Source: Planctomycetia bacterium
Lineage (GTDB): Bacteria > Planctomycetota > Planctomycetia > Pirellulales > UBA1268
Direction of reading: 5' to 3'
DNA length: 64,000 bases
Assembly (NCBI GenBank): GCA_014192425.1
Contig: BJHK01000011.1
Coordinates: 1-64,000, forward strand
The notes under the pieces were generated by a model. It made no database searches, was not told the DNA's origin, and worked only from the letters and a program-made list of their open reading frames with translations. Of this stretch, positions 17,147 to 25,378 are shown one piece after another; the first letter of the stretch is position 1; every line of letters begins with the position of its first letter. A program made the position numbers and the translations under genes.

Positions 17147-18592
17147 ATGCCGCAGCGATCGACACCCCGGCACGTGATCGTGATTGGTGCCGGCATGGCT
17201 GGCCTCGCCGCCGCCGAGGCGGCCAGCGGAGACATGGCCGCGGATGGGAAGCCGCGGGTCACCGTCGTGGAGTCGTCGGGCCGGGCCGGAGGGGTCCTTG
17301 CCACGGTCCGCCGCGACGGCTGGCTGGTGGAGCGGTCGGCCGACACGTTCCTCGCCGCCCGCCCCGAGGCAATCGGGATCGCCCGGCGGATCGGGCTGGA
17401 GCCCGAATTCGTCGGCGTCGATCCCGCCGTGCGCCGGGCCCTGATCTGGGGCCGCGGCAGGGCGTTCCCGGCGCCCGACGGCTTCCGCCTCCTCGCCCCG
17501 TCGTTGATCGGCGGCATTCTCGGCACGCCACTGCTCTCCGCGGCGGGGCGGCTGCGGGTGCTCGCCGAGCCGTTCGTGCCGGTGCGGCGGCCGCCACCCG
17601 GCGACGACGACGAGTCACTGGAAGCGTTCGTGATCCGCCGGCTCGGCCGCGAGGCATTCGAGCGGCTCGTGCAGCCGCTCGCGGCCGGCATCTGGACGGC
17701 CGACCCGGCCCGGCTGAGCATGGCGGCGGCGTGTCCCGAGTTTCTCGCCATGGAGCGGGAGAGCGGCTCCCTGTGGCGCGGCGAACGGAGCCGCCGGCGG
17801 ACGGCGGACCGCCCTGGCGCGGTGGCCGGCGCCCGCTACGGCCAGTTCCTCACGTTCGCCGGTGGAATCGAGACGCTTCCCGCCCGCCTGGCAGACGTGC
17901 TCCGCGAGCGCGGTGTGCGGTTCGTGCACGGCAGCGCTGCGGCCGTGACACGCGTTCCCGACGGCGGCTGGCGGGTGACGTTCGCCGCCGAAGAGCCAAC
18001 GCCACTGACGGCCGATGCCGTGGTCATTGCGACCCCCGCCCCGGCCGCCGCCCGCCTGCTGGCCGGCGCCGATCCCGCCCTGTCGCGCGACCTCGCCGCG
18101 ATCGAGTACGCCGGATCGGCGGTCGTTTCGCTGGGCTTTCACCGCTCCGACGTCGCCCATCCACTTGACGCTGCCGGCATGGTCGTGCCCCGAACCGCGG
18201 GGCGGAGCATCCTCGCCGTCAGTTTTTCGAGCGCAAAGTTTCCCGGTCGTGCTCCGCCGGGCTGCGTGCTGCTGCGGGTCTTCGTGGGCGGCGCCCTCGA
18301 TCCGGAGGCCGTCGCGTGCGACGACGCCGCGCTCGTGGACCGGGCCCGGCACGAGCTCACCACGCTCGTCGGCGTGCGCGGCGAACCGCTCCTCGAGCAG
18401 GTCGATCGTTGGCACGCCGCCATGCCGCAGTATCACGTCGGCCACCTCGGCCGCGTCGCGGCGATCGAGGCGGCGGCGGAGCGGCTCGGAGGGCTGGCGC
18501 TGGCGGGGGCTGCCTACCGGGGTGTCGGCATCCCGCAGGTGATCGCCTCCGGTCGCGCCGCGGCCGAGCAGGTCATGCGTCCCGGACACTGA
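17147..18592 (+). CDS. hemY: Protoporphyrinogen oxidase, HemY/HemG FAD type
   Basis: A 481-aa flavoprotein catalysing the oxygen-dependent six-electron oxidation of protoporphyrinogen (or coproporphyrinogen) IX, late in haem synthesis. The N-terminus has the FAD-binding Rossmann motif VIVIGAGMAGLAAAE (about 9-23), then VVESSGRAGGVLATV, typical of the PPOX/amine-oxidase family. The substrate-domain segment VIRRLGREAFERLVQPLAAGIW is characteristic. The C-terminus closes the FAD site with AGAAYRGVGIPQVIASGRAAAEQV. The length fits the family. ATG at 17147 is used; upstream in-frame sequence overlaps the divergent TPR gene. Whether coproporphyrinogen or protoporphyrinogen is preferred cannot be told; no other haem genes are nearby. 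Confidence 0.9.
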   Translation: MPQRSTPRHVIVIGAGMAGLAAAEAASGDMAADGKPRVTVVESSGRAGGVLATVRRDGWLVERSADTFLAARPEAIGIARRIGLEPEFVGVDPAVRRALIWGRGRAFPAPDGFRLLAPSLIGGILGTPLLSAAGRLRVLAEPFVPVRRPPPGDDDESLEAFVIRRLGREAFERLVQPLAAGIWTADPARLSMAAACPEFLAMERESGSLWRGERSRRRTADRPGAVAGARYGQFLTFAGGIETLPARLADVLRERGVRFVHGSAAAVTRVPDGGWRVTFAAEEPTPLTADAVVIATPAPAAARLLAGADPALSRDLAAIEYAGSAVVSLGFHRSDVAHPLDAAGMVVPRTAGRSILAVSFSSAKFPGRAPPGCVLLRVFVGGALDPEAVACDDAALVDRARHELTTLVGVRGEPLLEQVDRWHAAMPQYHVGHLGRVAAIEAAAERLGGLALAGAAYRGVGIPQVIASGRAAAEQVMRPGH

Positions 18593-18632
18593 CGGACAGG
18601 CCCCGCTCGCATGCCGCGGTCGGCCGCGAGGA

Positions 18633-18875
18633 CTACTTCTTCTTCGCGCCGGCGGCGGGCTTGGCGGCGGCTGCCCCCTCGGCGGCCTCGTCCTTGGCCT
18701 TCTTTTTCTTTTTCATGGCCATCTTCTGGACCCGCACCTTCGGCAGGCCGATCGGGCTGCGGCCCTCGGTCCAGCGCTCCGTCTCCTGCAACTTGGTGAT
18801 CCGCTCGGCACGGGTGAGCACGCCCCGGGCGCTCGAGGATCCCTTGCGAACACGCAGGCTCTTGTCCATCGTCAT
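18633..18875 (-). CDS. Small basic protein, PVC-superphylum signature protein
   Basis: An 80-aa, strongly basic protein. The core MTMDKSLRVRKGSSSARGVL followed by TRAERITKLQ and SPIGLPKVRV matches, as I recall it, the small basic protein conserved across Planctomycetes, Verrucomicrobia and Chlamydiae and used as a PVC signature. The tail is a Lys/Ala run (KKKKKAK...AAGAKKK). Charge and size suggest nucleic-acid or ribosome binding; the function is not established. The start at complement 18873-18875 lies after GAGGAG (10-nt spacing). The ribosome site abuts a 13-bp tandem repeat. The gene is convergent with hemY (40-nt gap) and downstream of the Ser/Thr kinase gene. Confidence 0.85.
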   Translation of the reverse strand: MTMDKSLRVRKGSSSARGVLTRAERITKLQETERWTEGRSPIGLPKVRVQKMAMKKKKKAKDEAAEGAAAAKPAAGAKKK

Positions 18876-18890
18876 CGTCGGCAAACTCCT

Positions 18891-18955
18891 CGTTTCGGCG
18901 GGTCGTTTCGGCGGGTCGTTTCGGCGGCTCGGCCCGGCGGCTCGGCCCGGCGGCA
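18891..18955 (-). repeat. 13-bp tandem repeat x5 in the leader of the small basic protein gene
   Basis: Five 13-bp units lie immediately 5' of the Shine-Dalgarno of the small basic protein gene. On the plus strand they read CGTTTCGGCGGGT twice, CGTTTCGGCGGCT once, then two CGGCCCGGCGGC(T/A) variants. The rest of the 18876-19064 gap holds only a 7-bp hairpin ending in GAGCGT near 18989-19008. Confidence 0.85.
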
Positions 18956-19064
18956 CGACCACGGTGTCGTCACCGATGCGACCGCTGGAACGCTCCTCCG
19001 GGGAGCGTAAGGCTAGGGTCGAATCGGGCCCCGATCAAGGCCCAGGGATCGGGCCGCCCGAAAA

Positions 19065-19967
19065 TCAGCGGCCCGGCCGCGCGGATTCGACTCCCGAGAC
19101 CATCCGCAGGACGCGCGCCATGGTCGGCGGCCGCTGCATTGGGTCGGCGGCCAGGCAGGCCATGATGGCCGCGGCGAGCGGCTCCGGAATCTCCGCCCAG
19201 TGACCGCGGATGTCGGCCGGCGGCTGGTCGTGCTGCAGCGCCGCCTTGCCCGTGTTGCCACGCGGCCACGGTGCCGTGGCCGTGCAGATTTCGTAGGCGG
19301 TCACGCCGAAGGAGAAGATGTCGAGCCGCCGGTCGGCCTGGCGGCGGCGAATGACCTCCGGCGCCATGTAGTTCGGTGTGCCGACCCGGTTGCCGGGCTG
19401 GAGGAACGCGGGCTTGTCGGGCACCGCGAGCCCGAAGTCGAAGAGCACGAGCCGGCCGTCGGGCCGGAGCATGAAGTTCCGCGGGCAGATGTCGCGATGC
19501 ACGAACCCGGCGGCGTGTACGGCTCCGATCGCTGCCGCCGCCTGGCGGACGAGATCGATGCGTTGCGCCGCCTGAAAGGGTCGCTCGGCCGGGGGAAACT
19601 CGCGCCGGCCCATGATCAGCGAATGCAGCAGGACGCCATCGATGAATTCCGTGACCACGAACGGCTCGTTGGTCGTCGAGACGCCCCACTCCACGGTGCG
19701 GACGACATTGTCGGCCTCGATCTTCGCGCCGATCTCACCCTCACTGGGCTTGCCCAGGCCCTTGTAGCGGGACTCGATCGGGTCCTGCTTCGCACGATCC
19801 ACGACCTTGAGTCCGAGGATCCGCCCGCTGCCGATCTCGCGGACCTTGAAGAAGGCGGACATCGTGCCCGATTGGCTCTCCCTGAGCCGCTCGAACCGCT
19901 GCCACAGGTCGACCTGTCGGGGACGATCGAACCACCCCGAGAACAACCCCATGTCCTTCGACTCCAT
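19065..19967 (-). CDS. Serine/threonine protein kinase, single domain
   Basis: A 300-aa Hanks-type kinase consisting of the catalytic domain only: no transmembrane span and no sensor region. Catalytic elements are K54 (GLKVVD), HRD at 157-159 followed by N164 (HRDICPRN), DFG at 177-179, and APE at 202-204. The Gly-rich loop is not canonical; in its place is SQSGTMSAFFKVRE. The C-lobe reads DIFSFGVTAYEICTATAPWP and DPMQRPPTM, both standard. It should bind ATP and phosphorylate cytosolic targets. The gene starts 14 nt after the stop of the 57-codon coiled-coil gene, so the two are probably co-transcribed. Start M1 is used; M6 is possible. Confidence 0.88.
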   Translation of the reverse strand: MESKDMGLFSGWFDRPRQVDLWQRFERLRESQSGTMSAFFKVREIGSGRILGLKVVDRAKQDPIESRYKGLGKPSEGEIGAKIEADNVVRTVEWGVSTTNEPFVVTEFIDGVLLHSLIMGRREFPPAERPFQAAQRIDLVRQAAAAIGAVHAAGFVHRDICPRNFMLRPDGRLVLFDFGLAVPDKPAFLQPGNRVGTPNYMAPEVIRRRQADRRLDIFSFGVTAYEICTATAPWPRGNTGKAALQHDQPPADIRGHWAEIPEPLAAAIMACLAADPMQRPPTMARVLRMVSGVESARPGR

Positions 19968-19981
19968 CCGGCATCGACCGG

Positions 19982-20155
19982 TCAGCGTGCGTTCTTCAGG
20001 CCGGCCAGCTCGGCATGTGCCGCCGCCAGGTCCTTCTCCAGCCGCGGCACCTCCGCGGGGTCATCGGGCTGCTTCTTGGCCCCCGCCAGCAGTTGCTGGA
20101 GCTTGGCGATCTTCTGCTGCAGGACGTCGATCCGCTTCTTGTCCTTCTTGTCCAT
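19982..20155 (-). CDS. Small coiled-coil protein, 57 aa
   Basis: A short gene with ATG at complement 20153-20155 and a GGAGAGG ribosome site about 7 nt upstream. The product is almost entirely heptad-like helix: MDKKDKKRIDVLQQKIAKLQ, then QLLAGAKKQPDD and a second helix VPRLEKDLAAAHAELAGL. It looks like a helical hairpin, with Lys-rich start and no hydrophobic span, so cytosolic. It lies directly ahead of the Ser/Thr kinase gene and overlaps the 3' end of the CopD-like gene in another frame. I recall similar tiny proteins in planctomycete genomes, but no function is known to me. A role as kinase partner or substrate is only inferred from adjacency. Confidence 0.7.
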   Translation of the reverse strand: MDKKDKKRIDVLQQKIAKLQQLLAGAKKQPDDPAEVPRLEKDLAAAHAELAGLKNAR

Positions 20156-20711
20156 CGGAAGCCTCTCCGGAGTGGCCTGTCATGATGCGGGCCGTCGCCG
20201 GGCGGTCCAGCGACACGCCCCCGTCGGTCGATTGGTTGGGGCCGGTGTGCAGCTGCCGCATCCAGCCCGACAGCAGGACGACCGCGAGCATCAGCCCGAG
20301 TGTGACGGAGAGCCACTTGGCCCGATCGTCGCGGATCCACTGCGTGCCCGAGCCGCGGCCCACGAGACCGCTGGCGAAGTAGAAGGCCACCAGCGCGAGG
20401 AGGAACTTGACACCGAACAGGGCGTGATACGAGGTCTCACGCATCCACCCGCCGGCCCCCCACTGCTCCGCCCTGACGCGACCGTTGAAAAGGAGGAAGT
20501 TGGCCAGGCCGCTCGCCAGGAGCACCGTGATCGCGCCGATGACCCACGGCAGCCAGCGGCGCCGGACCGCGTCATGGAGCCGGTCGCGGGTGGCGGCGTC
20601 GAGCACGTCGAGCGCGGGGAGGAGGGCGAAGCGGCTGAAGACCAGCGCCCCCATGGCGATGATCGCCGCCAGCACGTGGGCCCAGCGAAGGAGGAGCGTG
20701 ACGGGATCCAT
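20061..20711 (-). CDS. CopD-like four-helix membrane protein
   Basis: A 216-aa membrane protein. ATG at complement 20709-20711 opens directly into helix 1 (LLLRWAHVLAAIIAMGALVF). Further spans are about 56-76 (VIGAITVLLASGLANFLLF), about 92-114 (YHALFGVKFLLALVAFYFASGL) and about 133-152 (WLSVTLGLMLAVVLLSGWM). His residues in helices 1 and 3 recall CopD/YgaP-type and haem-handling membrane families, but the match is loose. The last 32 residues are hydrophilic, low-complexity, and read from DNA that also encodes the small coiled-coil protein in another frame. They are probably a tolerated tail. It is divergent from tadA. Confidence 0.7.
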   Translation of the reverse strand: MDPVTLLLRWAHVLAAIIAMGALVFSRFALLPALDVLDAATRDRLHDAVRRRWLPWVIGAITVLLASGLANFLLFNGRVRAEQWGAGGWMRETSYHALFGVKFLLALVAFYFASGLVGRGSGTQWIRDDRAKWLSVTLGLMLAVVLLSGWMRQLHTGPNQSTDGGVSLDRPATARIMTGHSGEASDGQEGQEADRRPAAEDRQAPATAGGGQEAAR

Positions 20712-20857
20712 CGGTGCGTCTCGGGAGGGGGGCGGGTCTCGAACAATAATGGTAGCCGATTTTCTCGGCGCCCCAAGCGGCGGGACCGGGCGGCGTGGCA
20801 GGCGTCGCCGGCGCGGCATTTGTCCGCGGCCAGCGGGGCGGCCTAGAGTGTTCGTCC

Positions 20858-21352
20858 ATGGACGCTTTCGACGACGATCCGCCGATTCCGGGGGGCAGCC
20901 CGCACGACCGCTGGATGCGGCTCGCGCTCGACGAGGCACGGCAGGCCGAGGAACAGGACGAGGTCCCGGTGGGGGCCGTCGTCGTCGCGGCGGGGCGGAT
21001 CGTGGCCAGCGCCCATAACCAGCGGGAGCAGCTCGCCGACCCGACGGCCCACGCCGAGATGATCGCCCTCACGCAGGCTGCGGCCGCCCTCGGCTCATGG
21101 CGGCTGGAAGGCTGCACGCTCTACGTCACGCTCGAGCCGTGCCCGATGTGTGCCGGGGCGATCGTCCAGGCGCGGGTGCCGCGGGTGGTGTGGGGGGCGC
21201 CCGACCCCAAGGCCGGGGCCGTGGAGTCGCTGTACCGGCTGTTCGACGACGCCAGGCTGAACCATCGCGTGGAGCACGTCGGCCGCGTCCTCGCCCCCGA
21301 GTGCGGGCGGATCCTCAGCGACTTCTTCCGCGGCAAGCGCGGCCGGGGCTGA
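20858..21352 (+). CDS. tadA: tRNA-specific adenosine deaminase
   Basis: A 164-aa zinc deaminase converting A34 to inosine in the wobble position of tRNA-Arg(ACG), essential in most bacteria. Zinc and catalytic residues are H65-A-E67 (THAEMIAL) and C95/C98 in [12 protein letters not shown]. The family segments [23 protein letters not shown] and FFRGKR are all present, and the length is normal. ATG at 20858 is used; M20 ([14 protein letters not shown]) is also possible since the first 19 residues are not conserved. Convergent with gltA with only 19 nt between stops. Confidence 0.93.
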   Translation: MDAFDDDPPIPGGSPHDRWMRLALDEARQAEEQDEVPVGAVVVAAGRIVASAHNQREQLADPTAHAEMIALTQAAAALGSWRLEGCTLYVTLEPCPMCAGAIVQARVPRVVWGAPDPKAGAVESLYRLFDDARLNHRVEHVGRVLAPECGRILSDFFRGKRGRG

Positions 21353-21371
21353 CCGGCCGAATCGCGACCGA

Positions 21372-22727
<1,356 letters not shown>

Positions 22728-22881
22728 GGTGGGTCTCCAAGTGCGGCGGCGCGGCGGGAGAGAGGGCTGAGGATCGAGAGCAAAACCAGCGCCGCCTGCG
22801 GGCGGCAGTCTATCGGCGCCGGCACGCTTCGGCAATCGTCCCCGGCTTTTCAGGCGGGACATCTTGGCAGCCAGGTGGCGC

Positions 22882-24354
22882 TCAGCGCCGCGGGGCCGAA
22901 CCCGTCTGCCCGCGACCGGCTTCGGACTCGTCGTCGAAGATCGTCCAGACCGGCGTCCGCTCACGGAGTTTCGCCATGTACTCGTCGATCGCCTTGCGGC
23001 GGCGTTCCTCGAGGAGCGCCTGCTTGATCGCCACCTGGGCCTCGAGGAAGGGCGTCTGGCCGGCCTCGGCCCGCTCCATCACGCGCACGATGTGCAACGC
23101 CTGGACATCGGGCAGATTGAGCGACGGCTCGTCCTCGATGATCGCGCTCAATTGGCCGACCGGCAGCGAGAACACCGCCTCGTCGAGCCGCTTCGAGGCC
23201 AGGCTCCCCCGGCTCGTCCAGTCGAAGACGCCGCCGTCGCGGGCCGTTGGGCCATCCGACTTCTCGCGGGCCACGTCGGCGAACGGCCGCTGGGCGAGAA
23301 CCTCGTTGCCCATGGCGGCCAGCCTGTCCCAGGCCTGTTTCCGCGTCCGGCCCGCCCGGACCTTCACCGTCAGGGCCTCGAACCGCACCTTGGCGGGAAA
23401 CTTGTATTCCTCGATGCGGTTTTCGTAGGAGGCGATCATGTCGGCGTGGGGGATCTCCTCGCTGACGTCGGTGTTCTTCCTGAGCCACTCCTGCGCCAGA
23501 CCTTGCTCGAAGAACGTCTTCCGCGACCGCTCCAGCGACTGCTCCTTGGCCCGCAGGTGATGCTCGTACTCCGTCACCGTGGCGACGCTGGCCTCGGTCA
23601 TCAGCCGGGGCAGCATGTGCTCGTCGAACGACTTGTCGACGTTCTTGCGAATCTCCGGAATCTTGTCCTTGGGGATTTCGCGGAGGGCATCCACATACAC
23701 CAGCATGGTGTCGATGTAGTTGCCGCCGGTGAGCATCGAGCGGCAGATCGCCAGCCTGAGTTCACGGATCTGGTCCCGCGACAGGCTCAGCCGCTGCGTC
23801 TCCTGCACCACGTGGTCGAGGGCCCTGGGCGTGAGCAGGTCGGCGACCAGCACGACCTCGGGACCGATCCGGGCCACGACGGTGGCCATGTCGAGCGTCT
23901 GCAGTCCGCCGGATTCGGCGCCGGTCCGGACGGGCAGTTCGTGGCTGGCAGGCACGACACCGGCGTCGGTTGGCGGGCCCGCGGCCCGGTCGGCCAGCGC
24001 CCGGTCGATTTCGGTCGCCAACGTCTGCCGGACGGCCTTTTCGGGACCGAGCGGTTCGAGCGGCGCCCCGGGGTTTTCGCGAATGCTCGACAGGACGTTC
24101 TTGGAGCCGGTCGTCCCCTGTCGGGGCGTGCCCGTTGGCCAGGCTTCGGGCCGCGACACGGCCTGCGGGATTGTGGGACGCAGGCCGGGGCCGATCGCGT
24201 TTCGGCCGCCGGCGGCTGCCGTGGGCAGGGGCGCCGTGGCGTCGAGGGGGGGCTGCTGCCCAGTGGCCGGCCGAGCACAGGCAAGGAGCAACCCGCCACC
24301 TGCAAGCAGGGCGGGCAGGGACGCGGTGAGCAAGAGGCGGATCACGGGTGTCAT
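22882..24354 (-). CDS. Exported parvulin-type peptidyl-prolyl cis-trans isomerase
   Basis: A 490-aa exported chaperone-like isomerase of the PpiC/SurA class. A signal peptide (about 1-32, LLLTASLPALLAGGGLLLAC) is followed by about 110 residues of Pro/Ala-rich linker. A helical SurA-N-like region then starts at VVARIGPEVVLVADLL and includes the charged helices around EYEHHLRAKEQSLERSRKTF. The rotamase domain lies at about 340-455: FADVAREKSDGPTARDGGVF, then EAVFSLPVGQLSAII and LHIVRVMERAEAG, the usual parvulin landmarks. A possible lipobox-like LACA near residue 26 lacks a convincing pattern. The likely role is folding of envelope proteins. It lies downstream of mfd but separated from it by the repeat locus. 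Confidence 0.85.
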   Translation of the reverse strand: MTPVIRLLLTASLPALLAGGGLLLACARPATGQQPPLDATAPLPTAAAGGRNAIGPGLRPTIPQAVSRPEAWPTGTPRQGTTGSKNVLSSIRENPGAPLEPLGPEKAVRQTLATEIDRALADRAAGPPTDAGVVPASHELPVRTGAESGGLQTLDMATVVARIGPEVVLVADLLTPRALDHVVQETQRLSLSRDQIRELRLAICRSMLTGGNYIDTMLVYVDALREIPKDKIPEIRKNVDKSFDEHMLPRLMTEASVATVTEYEHHLRAKEQSLERSRKTFFEQGLAQEWLRKNTDVSEEIPHADMIASYENRIEEYKFPAKVRFEALTVKVRAGRTRKQAWDRLAAMGNEVLAQRPFADVAREKSDGPTARDGGVFDWTSRGSLASKRLDEAVFSLPVGQLSAIIEDEPSLNLPDVQALHIVRVMERAEAGQTPFLEAQVAIKQALLEERRRKAIDEYMAKLRERTPVWTIFDDESEAGRGQTGSAPRR

Positions 24355-24498
24355 CGCGGGTGCCCTGAGCCGGTGGGGGCAGGACTATAGGGGTGGCCGG
24401 CCGCGGCCCGCAAGCCCGTCAGGCAGCCGGCAAACGCCCCAAAAACCACCCAAAAGGTCCACCGCAGGGGTCCACCGCAGGACAGGCATGTCAGTCAT

Positions 24499-24560
24499 GT
24501 ACAGCGGCGTGCGTCGGGCGGAGCCCGACGCTGGAGCCGGGCTATGCCCGGCGCGAAAGC
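24499..24560 (+). repeat. Truncated copy of the 98-bp structured repeat
   Basis: The segment from TGTACAGCGGCGTGCGTCGG to GCCCGGCGCGAAAGCC matches the first part of the 98-bp unit (hairpins 1 and 2) but lacks the CGTAAG core and third hairpin. It is flanked by two copies of CCACCGCAGGACAGGCATG (about 24472-24490 and 24568-24586). Its first stem has the same perfect arms as array copy 1. Confidence 0.75.
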
Positions 24561-24603
24561 CGCAAGCCCACCGCAGGACAGGCATGGAGAGACGCGACCG
24601 AAC

Positions 24604-24736
24604 GGGGTTGCCCGTACCCCGCTCGCCGGACGTTCGCTCCGGCCCTCCAGGCCTTCGCTCACTCGGACCTGCCTGCGCTGCGGCATCCTGCCTGCGCTTG
24701 GCAGCTCACGCCGGCTCGCGGGGCACGGGCAACCCC
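24604..24736. repeat. Non-coding element with 26-bp imperfect terminal inverted repeats
   Basis: The left arm 24604-24629 (begins GGGGTTGCCCGT) and right arm 24711-24736 (ends ACGGGCAACCCC) are inverted copies with 23 of 26 matches. The 81-nt interior contains a short direct repeat (CCTGCCTGCGCT, twice). There is no coding potential. The shape resembles a miniature inverted-repeat element; no target duplication is obvious. The remaining sequence from 24355 to 24790 shows no gene. Confidence 0.65.
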
Positions 24737-24790
24737 TCCACGCCCAAACCCCGAAATCGTCAATCGCCGCACGCGTTCCAAAGGACGTGT

Positions 24791-25378
24791 ACAGCAGCAC
24801 CCGTCGGGCGGAGCCCGACGCTGGAGCCGGGCTATGCCCGGCGACCGTAAGCCGGCGCCGACGCCGGGACGGCGGCGCCGGCGCGAATACAGCAGCACCC
24901 GTCGGGCGGAGGCCGACGCTGGAGCCGGGCTATGCCCGGCGACCGTAAGCCGGCGCCGACGCCGGGACGGCGGCGCCGGCGCGAATACAGCAGCACCCGT
25001 CGGGCGGAGGCCGACGCTGGAGCCGGGCTATGCCCGGCGACCGTAAGCCGGCGCCGACGCCGGGACGGCGGCGCCGGCGCGAATACAGCAGCACCCGTCG
25101 GGCGGAGGCCGACGCTGGAGCCGGGCTATGCCCGGCGACCGTAAGCCGGCGCCGACGCCGGGACGGCGGCGCCGGCGCGAATACAGCAGCACCCGTCGGG
25201 CGGAGGCCGACGCTGGAGCCGGGCTATGCCCGGCGACCGTAAGCCGGCGCCGACGCCGGGACGGCGGCGCCGGCGCGAATACAGCAGCACCCGTCGGACG
25301 GAGGCCGACGCTGGAGCCGGGCTATGCCCGGCGACCGTAAGCCGGCGCCGACGCCGGGACGGCGGCGCCGGCGCGACA
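24791..25378 (+). repeat. Array of six 98-bp structured repeats
   Basis: Six tandem units start at 24791, 24889, 24987, 25085, 25183 and 25281. Each unit holds three hairpins, shown here for copy 1. First, CGTCGGGC / GCCCGACG (24802-24809, 24813-24820; 3-nt loop). Second, GCCGGGC / GCCCGGC (24826-24832, 24836-24842; loop TAT). Then the core CGTAAG (24846-24851), and third, GCCGGCGCCG / CGGCGCCGGC (24851-24860, 24873-24882). Copy 1 has a perfect first stem. Copies 2-6 share a C-to-G change in it, and copy 6 has one more. Copies 2-5 look identical, so expansion is recent. Copy 6 contains the stop codon and last codons of mfd on the other strand. The arginine-rich reading frame through the units is an artefact of composition. 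Confidence 0.95.

Noticed and set aside
18989-19014. A further member of the CGTAAG repeat family
   Set aside because: It has a hairpin ending GAGCGTAAG but no second stem or GGCGCGA tail; probably a chance match or a weak terminator.
24791-25378. CRISPR array
   Set aside because: Units are directly adjacent 98-bp copies with no unique spacers, and no cas genes are nearby.
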